Assembly (NCBI RefSeq): GCF_900104085.1 | Contig: NZ_FNLD01000003.1 | Location: 176,001-240,000 of the forward strand | DNA length: 64,000 nucleotides | Source of the DNA: Pseudoxanthomonas sp. CF125 | Lineage (GTDB): Bacteria; Pseudomonadota; Gammaproteobacteria; Xanthomonadales; Xanthomonadaceae | Direction: 5' to 3' | Shown: positions 1-6,795 of the stretch, piece after piece | Numbering within the stretch: the stretch's first letter is position 1 | Layout: every line of letters starts with the position of its first letter | The notes under the pieces: generated by a model | Told to the model about the DNA's origin: nothing | The model's input: the letters and a program-made list of their open reading frames with translations, nothing else | Database searches by the model: none | Program-made: the position numbers and the translations under genes

Positions 1-1
1 C

Positions 2-265
2 GTACGCCATGCGGCCGCTTCAATCGCCGACTACGCCCAGGCCTCGGCTCGACGCAAAGCGGCCTACGATGCGCGCAACCATAGTCAGGGTGGCGACCCC
101 GCCAATCTGGCTTCCGCACTGCTGAGCTTGGCGTCGAGCGGCGATGCGCCACTGCGTTTCGCGGCGGGATCTCCTGCGGTGGAGCTCGTTCTCAAAAAGG
201 CTGAAGGGCTTCTGACTGAGGTCACTCGGTTTCGCGAGCTTTCCGTCTCAACCGATTGGCAGTGA
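2..265 (+). CDS. SDR-family oxidoreductase, C-terminal part (cut by window edge)
   Basis: Frame 2 is open from the first base to a TGA at 263-265 and encodes 87 residues. The end of the chain, with the pattern GDPANLASALLSLAS, then PLRFAAGSPAVE and a helix rich in E and L, is typical of the C-terminal substrate lid of classical short-chain dehydrogenases. The Rossmann motif and the YxxxK active site lie upstream of the window, so cofactor and substrate cannot be judged. The family call rests on the tail alone. Confidence 0.6.
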   Translation, partial: VRHAAASIADYAQASARRKAAYDARNHSQGGDPANLASALLSLASSGDAPLRFAAGSPAVELVLKKAEGLLTEVTRFRELSVSTDWQ

Positions 266-548
266 TGATCGATGGACTACTGGCCAAGCCTAGGAGCATG
301 AAATTCCCGGCCCGAAGCATGAACCACTAGATCTTCGTCAAAGGCCAATGGATTCGCACCTGGTGGAACGAGTACGGACGAAGCGTGCCGATCAAGTTGG
401 CGACGCGTGGCCGGTCGCTAGCGGAAAAGGCGACATGTCGGTCGAGGGCTCGTGGGTGGAAGTTCGGGCTGATCGTGGAAATTGTTGCAGAGCCCTCCAG
501 TTTTTTGCGCCAGGTCTACAGTTTCGTCAGCTGTATCGCCCAGAAAAT
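266..548. other. Stretch without a recognisable gene
   Basis: Between the SDR stop and the XRE fragment there are two overlapping short open frames (from 348 and 385), but neither has a convincing ribosome site or recognisable protein pattern. It is most likely remnant DNA left by earlier rearrangements next to the tRNA integration site. Confidence 0.4.
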
Positions 549-650
549 CTCGAGTTGGCTGCCGTGCTACGGGATATCCGGGAAGCCACAGGACAGACCC
601 AGACCCAGTTCGCCGGAAGGTTGGGGCGCGGCCAGACCTATGTGAGTAAG
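549..650 (+). pseudogene. XRE-type helix-turn-helix regulator, fragment
   Basis: About 34 codons read as the first part of a Cro/C1 (XRE) DNA-binding domain: LAAVLRDIREATGQTQTQF, then AGRLGRGQTYVSK, covering helix 1, the turn and the recognition helix. The match stops abruptly at 650, where the frame runs into unrelated codons and the convergent DUF2513 gene begins. No start codon of its own is visible, so this is a remnant rather than a working gene. Confidence 0.5.
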
Positions 651-678
651 TGGGCGGCGTTCGATGGTGGTTAGCTTC

Positions 679-1053
679 TCAGAGCCCCAACAACTGCTTG
701 GTGACCGCCGCGCCAACTTGCCCGATAACCTCAAGGCTGGCCGATCCTCCGACTTTAGCCAACCGCTCTTTCACCTTGGCCCAAACCGTGTCGTCGCGAA
801 GGGTGGCGATGAAGTCATGTCCTGCTGGCGTAAGACGTGTCACGAGCACACCGATTGGAATCGTGGGATCGCTTCCAGTCGACGAATATCGTGGTTGCGG
901 CCCTTCGGCATATCCCGCCTTTACGATCAGCGCCATGTGATAGGCGACTTGATCCCTGGTGTATCCAGAAACCGCATGGCTGTCGTTGACATAGTCGCTG
1001 GCGACCTCGAAGTCGAGCATTAGCGAACGGATCAAATCGTCATCGCGCCGCAT
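679..1053 (-). CDS. DUF2513 domain protein
   Basis: The 124-residue product begins MRRDDDLIRSLMLDFE and contains VAYHMALIVKAGYAEG, followed by the RLTPAGHDFIATLRDDTVW block. This layout (N-terminal RD.DLIR, central yH..L..AGL, then LT..GH.FL...r.d..W) is characteristic of DUF2513, a winged-helix-like family common on prophages and integrated elements. A Shine-Dalgarno AGGAG lies just before the ATG at 1053. The molecular role is not known. Its position beside a tRNA fits a mobile-DNA origin. Confidence 0.7.
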   Translation of the reverse strand: MRRDDDLIRSLMLDFEVASDYVNDSHAVSGYTRDQVAYHMALIVKAGYAEGPQPRYSSTGSDPTIPIGVLVTRLTPAGHDFIATLRDDTVWAKVKERLAKVGGSASLEVIGQVGAAVTKQLLGL

Positions 1054-1240
1054 GAGAGAACTCCTTAGTGGACTGGCACACCCTAGAGGTGGTCGTTCTC
1101 AGCCCCTGCGATTCGCGAGCAACGATTGTGCTACTGCGCCCATGATTTTCCGGCTGCCCGCACCCATCGAATAATCTGAGCGCTCAGATCAAGCCCTGGT
1201 AAGACGTTGCCTCCGACCTGCAAGCAAGCCGAGTTTGCCT

Positions 1241-1395
1241 TTCAGTAAAAGTTGGCCGAAACGGCCAACTTTGCTTAACGAGTGCACCGGGCGCGAAAAG
1301 CGTTCAGAACTGGCGGGTCTCCCCCTAACGAGGGCGAGCTACCCGGCCATCTTATGGTTCTGTATTCAGTACAAGTTGGCCGAAACGGCCAAGTT
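1241..1395. repeat. Two direct repeats with internal palindromes
   Basis: A unit of about 31 bp starting TTCAGTA occurs at about 1241-1271 and again at about 1365-1395. Each holds the palindrome GTTGGCCG-AAA-CGGCCAAC or a close variant. The first copy forms a perfect 11-bp stem (1248-1258 with 1262-1272), the second a 10-bp stem with one mismatch. They lie within the gene-free stretch 1054-1432, downstream of the tRNA. A protein-binding or recombination site is possible; the function is unknown. Confidence 0.6.
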
Positions 1396-1432
1396 ATGCT
1401 TGCTCCAGCACAACCCATTCGCCCAGTCTGCT

Positions 1433-1508
1433 TGGTGGGCCCACCAGGACTCGAACCTGGAACCAAAGGATTATGAGTCCTCTGCTCTAACCATTGAGCT
1501 ATGGGCCC
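1433..1508 (-). tRNA. tRNA-Ile (CAU anticodon, tRNA-Ile2 type)
   Basis: The 76-nt minus-strand sequence folds as a standard cloverleaf. Acceptor arm GGGCCCA pairs with TGGGCCC, D-arm GCTC with GAGC, anticodon loop is CTCATAA, T-stem is CCAGG/CCTGG, and CCA is encoded. The anticodon CAU plus the D-arm and anticodon-arm pattern match the E. coli ileX/ileY type, whose C34 is changed to lysidine by TilS to read AUA; elongator tRNA-Met is the alternative. The gene is rebuilt at the left end of the integrated element. Its 3' part lies in the left flank, while its 5' 41 nt and all upstream DNA are shared with or supplied by the element. Confidence 0.88.
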
Positions 1509-1510
1509 GT
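1468..1510 (-). repeat. Left attachment-site copy (43-bp direct repeat)
   Basis: These 43 bp are identical to 17230-17272. They cover the tRNA from its 5' end through the anticodon loop plus two bases upstream. Beyond the repeat the flanks differ on both sides. This is the crossover region used by the integrase encoded 10 bp to the right. Confidence 0.9.
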
Positions 1511-1519
1511 ATAGGGGTT

Positions 1520-2683
1520 TTATGCGGTTTGGCGAGAACGCCGTTGTAATTTTGGTGTAACCCTGCGGCTGGTCAAGCGGTGCTGCAGGGTATCCATGGC
1601 GTCCCGCATCGACGCAGCGTGAGTATATCTTTCGGCCATAGCTCGCGTCTTCCACCCGCCCATTGCCTGGATCGTTGCTGCATCGATGCCGGCTTGAGCC
1701 GCATTCGTCGCCGCGGTATGTCGCATGGTGTGCGGAGTGACGTGCTTTGTGATGCCGGCACGCGCCACACAGCGGGCGAAGATGGAATTCATTTGGTACG
1801 CCCTGCCCGACTTCGCGCGCGCTGAGGCGAACAGCAGATCCTCCGGCGCCATATCGGCCGTCAGCTCGCCCAGATACTCGGCAAGAATCTGCGGCATGGC
1901 CTGCTCACGGCGCCCGGCCTTGTCCTTGCCGATCCACAGGATGCGCCGGCCGGCATCCACGTCGCGCGCGCGGAGGTTCAATGCGGCACTGTGGCGCAGC
2001 CCGGTGTACAGCGTGATCATCACGAACGGGTGCGCCAGGAGCGACTGGTCGCGCTCTGCAGCTCGCAGGAGACGTTGCGACTCAGCAGGAGACAGATACA
2101 CCAGCTTGCCGGCAGGTTCACGCTGGCGGGCCAGGAGGGGCACCGCCGCGAGCTGTCGTCGACGGCGCATTGTGTTGAGCATGTGCAGCAGCGCCGATCG
2201 CTCTCGGTTGATCGTGCCCGCGCTGGCGCCCTCTTCCTTGCGTTTGCCAACATAGGCGAGCCAGTCATCATCGGTGAGGCGCGCGACGTACTTCGTCCCC
2301 AAGTGTGGCTTTAGGTGCTCCGTGAATCGCATGGTCTTCGACGTGATGTCTTTGCCGTCGTGATTCTTCAAATATTTCAGATAGTCGTCAGCGGCCGTGG
2401 CGACCGTAAGCGAAGCCGGCTGCCGGCTGCCTTGCACACCGTGGGACGCCGTTCGCTTGCTCGCCTTGAGCGTCGCGATGACATCTTCCGCCTGCGTCCT
2501 GGTGTAACCCTCCGACTCAAGGCCGATGACCTGGTGGTGCCGCTGACGATTGACCATCACGTTGACCGCCCAGCGCCCATCACCGTTAGCCAGGCGCGTG
2601 TACGTGATCCCGTGTTCGCTGAGCGATGCGCCAACCTTGAGCGCGCGCATACTCGGTCGCGTCAATTTCACGAATGAGGACAT
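1520..2683 (-). CDS. int: Tyrosine recombinase / integrase
   Basis: This 387-residue site-specific recombinase should catalyse integration and excision of the element. An N-terminal arm-binding region and a SAM-like core-binding domain (about 90-175) precede the catalytic domain. Catalytic residues visible are R230 (in LYTGLRHSAAL), K255, H318 and R321 (HTMRH), W344 in place of the usual second histidine, and nucleophile Y353 (AERYTH). The gene ends 11 bp from the tRNA 5' end and points towards it, so int transcription may run into the rebuilt tRNA. Its start overlaps the stop of the upstream RHH-like gene, so the two are translationally coupled. Confidence 0.95.
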   Translation of the reverse strand: MSSFVKLTRPSMRALKVGASLSEHGITYTRLANGDGRWAVNVMVNRQRHHQVIGLESEGYTRTQAEDVIATLKASKRTASHGVQGSRQPASLTVATAADDYLKYLKNHDGKDITSKTMRFTEHLKPHLGTKYVARLTDDDWLAYVGKRKEEGASAGTINRERSALLHMLNTMRRRRQLAAVPLLARQREPAGKLVYLSPAESQRLLRAAERDQSLLAHPFVMITLYTGLRHSAALNLRARDVDAGRRILWIGKDKAGRREQAMPQILAEYLGELTADMAPEDLLFASARAKSGRAYQMNSIFARCVARAGITKHVTPHTMRHTAATNAAQAGIDAATIQAMGGWKTRAMAERYTHAASMRDAMDTLQHRLTSRRVTPKLQRRSRQTA

Positions 2684-3195
2684 TAGAAATCCACCGGCCC
2701 GACTTTCGCCATTTGGTCATCCCAGTACTGGGCTAGCTCTTCTTCGGCTACTCCCTGTACGAAGCCTTTTTTTGACAGTTCGAATAGCTTCTCGTCTTCA
2801 TCGAACCTCTCTTCGTCACTTTTCAGCAAGCCCACAACTCTTACGAAGTACTCCTCCTCTGGCGTGCGCAAGGACGCCGGCATCCATAGGGCCCGTTTGC
2901 CCGGACTTCGAAGCAACTTTGCTGCCCATGCCTCATCTGGCGAGGAATACCCTTCTGGAACCTCCACGTGCATGCGTGCTGGAAGGGTCTCCCCATCCAT
3001 TTGATAGCTTTGCAGCGTGCTTGCCACGCAGTACTCCACTGCCTTGCTCAGCGACACACGCCTGTGGCGAGCCAGCATCTCGAGCCCGAGACGGACCGGG
3101 GCCGACAGCGCAATGCTGAATTGGTCAACTTTCAGGCCCGGCGGCAGCTTGGGACGTCCAGGCGGGCGTTTAGTTTTCTTTTCCCCGCCTGCCAT
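2683..3195 (-). CDS. Putative ribbon-helix-helix DNA-binding regulator
   Basis: The 170-residue product opens with a basic stretch containing KRPPGRPK, resembling an AT-hook. A strand-helix-helix segment follows (about 23-60: FSIALSAPVRLGLEMLAR, then RRVSLSKAVEYCVAST), as in CopG/Arc-type proteins. The acidic C-terminal half has no recognised domain. It lies upstream of int with overlapping stop and start, and is divergent from the AlpA-like gene. Tandem 9-bp motifs in the shared intergenic region suggest it controls both directions, possibly as the element's lysogeny switch. The fold assignment is by pattern only. Confidence 0.55.
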   Translation of the reverse strand: MAGGEKKTKRPPGRPKLPPGLKVDQFSIALSAPVRLGLEMLARHRRVSLSKAVEYCVASTLQSYQMDGETLPARMHVEVPEGYSSPDEAWAAKLLRSPGKRALWMPASLRTPEEEYFVRVVGLLKSDEERFDEDEKLFELSKKGFVQGVAEEELAQYWDDQMAKVGPVDF

Positions 3196-3227
3196 CTAGA
3201 CCCTTACTGAGCTCGTAGTTTCCGCAG

Positions 3228-3289
3228 TGTACGAAACTAGTTGACTCATAGCCACGGCTGGCATATGTTTATTTCGTACATTTCGAACA
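3228..3289. promoter_or_regulatory. Divergent control region with operator-like 9-mers and promoter
   Basis: The 9-mer TTTCG(T/A)ACA occurs twice in direct tandem at 3272-3280 and 3281-3289, and once inverted at 3228-3236. A good sigma-70 promoter reads rightwards: TTGACT at 3241-3246, a 17-bp spacer, and TATGTT at 3264-3269. The tandem copies cover the expected transcription start, and the inverted copy sits just upstream of the -35 box. This fits repression of the AlpA-side operon by an element-encoded DNA-binding protein, with the RHH-like product as first candidate. Confidence 0.6.
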
Positions 3290-3309
3290 CTACTTAATTA
3301 GGAGCGAAT

Positions 3310-3540
3310 ATGAACAGAAATGGGGCGGCGATCGCCCAAGAGATTGCAGGGCGCCTGGCCGTAGATGCGGCTTCCGAGTATCTCGGCCTGAGCACCTCCA
3401 CCCTCAACAAGATGCGATGTGAGGGGCGCGGACCGAGATACCTGCGGCTGGGAGCACGGATTTTCTACCGCAAGGAAGATCTAGACCACTTCGTCCTGGC
3501 CAGCATAGTTGAAACCACCGATAGCAGGGCCGCCGCTTAA
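3310..3540 (+). CDS. AlpA-like helix-turn-helix regulator / excisionase
   Basis: The 76-residue product contains AVDAASEYLGLSTSTLNKMR, then PRYLRLGARIFYRKEDLDHF. This is the MerR-like winged helix-turn-helix of the AlpA/excisionase (HTH_17) family. Such proteins bend DNA for excision or activate int and satellite genes. AGGAG precedes the ATG at 3310. It is the first gene of the rightward operon and is divergent from the regulator and int genes, an arrangement typical of Gram-negative phage satellites. Confidence 0.8.
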   Translation: MNRNGAAIAQEIAGRLAVDAASEYLGLSTSTLNKMRCEGRGPRYLRLGARIFYRKEDLDHFVLASIVETTDSRAAA

Positions 3541-3605
3541 AAAAAGTACGGGCCAAGCGCTGCCGCGCCTGACCCGAAACCATCACCGTTTATGAGGAAA
3601 CGATC

Positions 3606-3656
3606 ATGGCAATGTCAATTGTAGCTGCACCGGCCAACCAAGAGGTTCGGCCATGA
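3606..3656 (+). CDS. Very short coupled ORF (16 aa)
   Basis: ATG at 3606 follows a purine-rich AGGAAA site, and the stop overlaps the next start as ATGA at 3653-3656. It could be a leader peptide that sets translation of the operon. No function is implied by the sequence, and it may be chance. Confidence 0.3.
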   Translation: MAMSIVAAPANQEVRP

Positions 3657-3961
3657 CACGCAGAGGGCTGCCCTACACGGGCATAGAGCAAGTACAGGCG
3701 TCAGTACTCCAAATTTTTGATGTCCTTGGTCAAGGCGTTGTGTCAGCAGAGGTGTTGCGGGATAGAGCACGCTGCCTGGGGGGCAGGAAAGGTGAGTCAT
3801 TGCTGGCCTTAATCGACCTCGCCTCAATGCTCGAGAAGCGCGCCGAAAGGCGTAGAAGGCCAATGCCGGCCGTGACCAATCCGGGCTATCGCAAAGGTAC
3901 TAGTAACCAACCGACGACTTGGTCGAATTGCCTGTGGCAGCCGCCGGGCCATTGCTCATGA
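3653..3961 (+). CDS. Hypothetical protein (102 aa)
   Basis: Not recognised. The first 60 residues are predicted helical (VQASVLQIFDVLGQGVVSAE onward), followed by a basic ERRRRP stretch and a Pro/Thr/Trp-rich tail. The start overlaps the preceding short ORF and the stop overlaps the next gene (ATGA at 3958-3961), so it reads as part of the coupled operon. Confidence 0.5.
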   Translation: MTRRGLPYTGIEQVQASVLQIFDVLGQGVVSAEVLRDRARCLGGRKGESLLALIDLASMLEKRAERRRRPMPAVTNPGYRKGTSNQPTTWSNCLWQPPGHCS

Positions 3962-4212
3962 CCGCCAGAATCATCCAGTTTCCAACTTGTCGCGCGCCGG
4001 GAGACGACGAACTTCCGGCCTATCGGTCAGATGCGATCAAGGAACACTATAGCTATCGGACGCACGACGGTTATGAGAAGCATGCGGACGCGATTCCCTA
4101 CTTCGATGCGCTCGCGAAGGTTGTCCGAGCGGATGGAGAGTCCGCCAACAATTTCCCCTTGCGACAGGCTCGAGTTTGCATTCGGCACCTGCAGATGAGC
4201 AGGCGACGCTGA
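3958..4212 (+). CDS. Hypothetical protein (84 aa)
   Basis: Chosen start ATG at 3958 overlaps the previous stop as ATGA; an upstream ATG at 3919 is in frame but less likely. The product MTARIIQFPTC... has a charged, Tyr/His-rich middle section (KEHYSYRTHDGYEKH). No family was recognised. Confidence 0.5.
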   Translation: MTARIIQFPTCRAPGDDELPAYRSDAIKEHYSYRTHDGYEKHADAIPYFDALAKVVRADGESANNFPLRQARVCIRHLQMSRRR

Positions 4213-4313
4213 TGAACCGGGCATATCCATGCGGAAGGGATCTTGGGCTTGCACATGCCCAGCAGGCCCTGCGAAGCAGCACGGCAATGGCGTCCGGGAC
4301 GGATGACACATGA
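4212..4313 (+). CDS. Hypothetical small protein (33 aa)
   Basis: A short frame begins at ATG 4212, sharing its first base with the stop of the preceding gene, and ends at TGA 4311-4313, which overlaps the next start (4310). The perfect fit into the chain of overlapping starts and stops is the only support. No domain is visible. Confidence 0.4.
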   Translation: MNRAYPCGRDLGLAHAQQALRSSTAMASGTDDT

Positions 4314-4543
4314 GGCGAATCACACCAGAACAGGCAGTGATTATCCAGCGGTCATGCCTGTACCCAGAGGGACGCGCCACGGCTGAAGACATGCTCAACA
4401 GGTACCGCGCTGCGCTGGCGTCCCACACGGCACATATGGCGGACCAAGCTCGTTGGCTGGAAGAGGGGCGAACTGCCAAAGAGTCGATGGAGTTCAACAT
4501 CGCGCTATATCAGGCTGCACTGAAAGGAGGGGTTGAGGTATGA
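4310..4543 (+). CDS. Hypothetical protein (77 aa)
   Basis: Predicted all-helical (ITPEQAVIIQRSCLYPEG, then TAEDMLNRYRAALASH). No family was recognised. ATGA overlaps occur at both ends (4310-4313 and 4540-4543). GGAGG at about 4526 serves the next gene. Confidence 0.5.
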   Translation: MRRITPEQAVIIQRSCLYPEGRATAEDMLNRYRAALASHTAHMADQARWLEEGRTAKESMEFNIALYQAALKGGVEV

Positions 4544-4755
4544 ACGTCCACCGAGAAACGTGCAGCGGCACCCTCCTCCAACAACTGCCAGATGTCGCCG
4601 ATGGCCTGTCCGCGCGCCTGCACAAGCTAGTGCAGACGCGGGATCCCGAGTTGGCCGACCAGATTATCCGAGACTCCAGTGGCTTGACGGCCCTGGCGTT
4701 GCGAATTGCAACGGCGCTGCGCCGTGAGACGGAGCGGGGCCATGAGCAGCCATGA
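4540..4755 (+). CDS. Hypothetical protein (71 aa)
   Basis: The start overlaps the preceding stop as ATGA and is preceded by AAAGGAGG. The product is helical and charged, with no recognised family. Its 3' end overlaps the first codons of the replication initiator gene (ATG 4742), again implying coupling. Confidence 0.5.
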   Translation: MNVHRETCSGTLLQQLPDVADGLSARLHKLVQTRDPELADQIIRDSSGLTALALRIATALRRETERGHEQP

Positions 4756-5569
4756 GCGCGCCATCTCGCCCGTCGACGAACTCCGACTCCTTCGTGCGGC
4801 CACATGCGACCCGCGACTGTGCCGCGGCGATGTGGCGGTGTTCGCGGTGATTCTTCAACACCAGAACTTCGAGGGGGTCGCTTTCCCAGGAAAGAACCGA
4901 CTCGGCAAGCTCGCTGGGTTGGCGCCGCGGAACGTCCAGGCACGCGTTTGCAAGCTTGAAGAGACCGGGTATGTGGTCGTGGAGCGCCGAGGTCAGCGGT
5001 TGGTAAACAGGTACACCGTCTGCCGCCGGATCGACACTGCAACTGGTGATGCACATGTCTCCAGACCAGATATCACGACTGGTGATGCTGGTATCCCCAG
5101 TGACGTTGAGACCAGGGAAGCAACTGGTGATGCCGGCATCACCCAATCTGGTGATGCACGTATCCACCATCTGGTGATGCCGGCATCTCCCGAACTCACT
5201 ACTAACTCACAATCTGAACTCACTGCCGTTTCGATCATGGCGCGCAAGCCAGCAAAGAGCCGTAGCGGGGCTACCTTCAGCGAATGGATCGGAGGGTTAG
5301 AGCCTGATGAGTCTGCGATACCTGAGAACCATAGTGTCATCGCCTACTGTCAAAGGATCGGGCTACCGGATGCGATGCTTGAGCTGGCATGGGAGGTCTT
5401 TCGAGACCGCTACTCCGCCAACGCGACGAAGCGCTACAAGGATTGGCCCCAGGTATTCAGGAACGCCGTCGAGGGGAACTGGCTGAAGCTCTGGTATATC
5501 GAGAACCAGCAGTACCTTCTGACGACGGCCGGCCAACAGGCGGCGCTCGCCCATCAGGAAGCCGCATGA
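4742..5569 (+). CDS. Replication initiator-like winged-helix protein
   Basis: The 275-residue product should bind the element's origin and load the host helicase. Residues about 25-85 form a winged helix of the HTH_36 type (GKNRLGKLAGLAPRNVQARV, then EETGYVVVERR). Residues about 185-260 resemble the C-terminal DnaT/phage-O-like region (AWEVFRDRY, then YKDWPQVFRNAV). The linker between them (about 100-150) is encoded by five near-identical DNA repeats, as in lambda O, where the origin lies inside the gene. ATG 4742 is chosen over the in-frame ATG 4706 because it sits in the operon's chain of overlaps. The exact initiator family is uncertain. Confidence 0.75.
   Translation: MSSHERAISPVDELRLLRAATCDPRLCRGDVAVFAVILQHQNFEGVAFPGKNRLGKLAGLAPRNVQARVCKLEETGYVVVERRGQRLVNRYTVCRRIDTATGDAHVSRPDITTGDAGIPSDVETREATGDAGITQSGDARIHHLVMPASPELTTNSQSELTAVSIMARKPAKSRSGATFSEWIGGLEPDESAIPENHSVIAYCQRIGLPDAMLELAWEVFRDRYSANATKRYKDWPQVFRNAVEGNWLKLWYIENQQYLLTTAGQQAALAHQEAA
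5043..5190 (+). other. Iteron cluster, candidate replication origin inside the initiator gene
   Basis: CTGGTGATGC occurs exactly at 5043, 5079, 5124, 5148 and 5171. Each copy is followed by a related 10-mer giving a consensus of about 20 bp. Copies three and five contain the perfect 12-bp palindrome GATGCCGGCATC. Spacings are 36, 45, 24 and 23 bp, so the fifth copy is in another reading frame (LVMP instead of TGDA). Conservation is therefore at DNA level, not protein level. A relatively A+T-rich stretch follows (about 5190-5225). This matches the layout of the lambda origin in gene O. Confidence 0.75.
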
Positions 5570-5688
5570 TCGCGCACAGCTACATGGGGAGGGGTAGGTC
5601 AAAAGTCCGGGGCAAGCTTTTCCCGATACGTGCGCCCAGCCAAATATTTGCATCTCCAAAACTCAGAAGTTTCCCCAATGACCGGTAG
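5566..5688 (+). CDS. Hypothetical small protein (40 aa)
   Basis: ATG 5566 overlaps the initiator stop (ATGA) and the frame ends at 5688, overlapping the TerS start at 5678. The product is basic (MGRGRSKVRGKLF) with no recognisable domain. It may exist mainly to couple translation of the next gene. Confidence 0.35.
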   Translation: MIAHSYMGRGRSKVRGKLFPIRAPSQIFASPKLRSFPNDR

Positions 5689-6091
5689 ACCCCGCACGCC
5701 CACCAACGTCCTGGAGCTTCGGGGGGCGTTCAACGCACATCCCGAGCGCAAGCATGAGCGACAGGATGAGCCTGTACCAGCCGGACCGATCGGTGAAGCC
5801 CCGAAGTGGATGAAGGCGCCCGAGAAACGCTGCTGGGACCACTTGGTGGCCTCTTCCCCACCCGGCGTGCTGGGCGACTCGGACCGCGTGTACCTGGAGG
5901 TGGCGGCAGAGCTGCTCGCTCTCAAACGCCGCGTGGGTATCGAGAACATGGAAGCCGCAAAGCTCAATCGATTGGAAACCATGCTCGGAAAGCTCGGAAT
6001 GAACCCTGCGGATCGATCTCGCGTAAAGGTCAGCAAGTCGCGGCCCCGAGACAACGAATTCACGAGCAACGGCCGGAGGCCTGGCGCATGA
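5678..6091 (+). CDS. terS: Phage terminase small subunit, P27 family
   Basis: TerS recognises the packaging site on DNA and guides the large terminase. The 137-residue product begins MTGRPRTPTNVLELRGAF, then EPVPAGPIGEAPKWM, the hallmark N-terminus of the P27 family. Helical segments (VYLEVAAELLALKRRVG, then LNRLETMLGKLGM) form the core. Length is typical. Start ATG 5678 matches the family start; the frame is open further upstream. No large terminase follows; the next gene starts with an ATGA overlap at 6088. In satellites a lone TerS redirects a helper's packaging motor, which is the likely role here, by inference. Confidence 0.85.
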   Translation: MTGRPRTPTNVLELRGAFNAHPERKHERQDEPVPAGPIGEAPKWMKAPEKRCWDHLVASSPPGVLGDSDRVYLEVAAELLALKRRVGIENMEAAKLNRLETMLGKLGMNPADRSRVKVSKSRPRDNEFTSNGRRPGA

Positions 6092-6471
6092 CTGTCGAAC
6101 TTCAGGCAAACCCACTCGTGGAGGCCTTGTGGGGTGAAATGAGAGAGACCCACGCCGCTATTGAGGCCGGGGACCACGACCTGGCACTCCGAATCCTCGA
6201 CGCCCGCTGCAGACCTACCCTGCCGGCTAAGGCTCCGCTTGAAGGAATTCCCACAATCGGCGGTCGTATAGCTGCCCAAAAGCTGCTCCAACTGCTGCCG
6301 ATGGGGCCGTTGTCAGAGCTACACAGGTCGCCCTTCCAGCAAGCGGCGTGCTTCGTTGGTGTGCTATTGCAGCGAAAGTCGACAGACCTCACGCCAGAAG
6401 ACTGCCTTGTCGCGACCAGCATGCTCGCGGATTTCGGCGTCGCTTTAGTTTGGGATCACGGCCAAACGTGA
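6088..6471 (+). CDS. Hypothetical protein (127 aa)
   Basis: Starts with an ATGA overlap on terS and ends overlapping a GTG start. The product is helical with a hydrophobic middle (AAQKLLQLLPMGPLSE, then FQQAACFVGVLLQ). It is not a large terminase: no Walker motif or nuclease residues are present. It sits where a terL would be expected. Function unknown. Confidence 0.55.
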   Translation: MTVELQANPLVEALWGEMRETHAAIEAGDHDLALRILDARCRPTLPAKAPLEGIPTIGGRIAAQKLLQLLPMGPLSELHRSPFQQAACFVGVLLQRKSTDLTPEDCLVATSMLADFGVALVWDHGQT

Positions 6472-6719
6472 ACCCGAATCAGACGCCAGATGCAGACGCC
6501 TTCATGCGAGCTCGGTTAGCAGGCTGTAGGAAAGGCGGTGCCCGATCTGGCCGGACACGCCGCGAGAACGGTAAGCGCATTAACGTCGAAATCGCAATTC
6601 GCAACCGCAGGCTCGCCGGCACCTGGACCCGCGATACGGCGGGAGCCATCGCCCGCTATCTCGGCGTAAGTGCTCGCTATGTCCGTTTGGTAGCCGCCCA
6701 GATCGAAACACACAAATAA
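6468..6719 (+). CDS. Small basic HTH-like protein (83 aa)
   Basis: GTG 6468 overlaps the previous stop (GTGA); ATG 6504 is an alternative start. The N-terminal half is very basic (GCRKGGARSGRTRRENGKR). The C-terminal half, TAGAIARYLGVSARYVRLVA, looks like a helix-turn-helix. It could be a DNA-binding regulator of the downstream genes. No family was assigned. Confidence 0.5.
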   Translation: MNPNQTPDADAFMRARLAGCRKGGARSGRTRRENGKRINVEIAIRNRRLAGTWTRDTAGAIARYLGVSARYVRLVAAQIETHK

Positions 6720-6795
6720 AGCGGAAATGAACTTGGTTCGCTTCCGCTTCGGATGGCTTAGTAGGCATGGGCGCAACCTCACGCGGAGCCACAGC

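Noticed and set aside
348..674. Intact 108-residue regulator gene
   Set aside because: Only the last third resembles an XRE domain; the first two-thirds are in a frame without any recognisable pattern and the recognition domain is cut.
5043..5190. CRISPR-like repeat array
   Set aside because: Repeats are short, unequally spaced, lie inside a coding frame, and have no cas genes nearby; iterons explain them better.
6088..6471. Large terminase fragment after terS
   Set aside because: The 127-residue product has no Walker A/B or nuclease motif and does not resemble a terL remnant.
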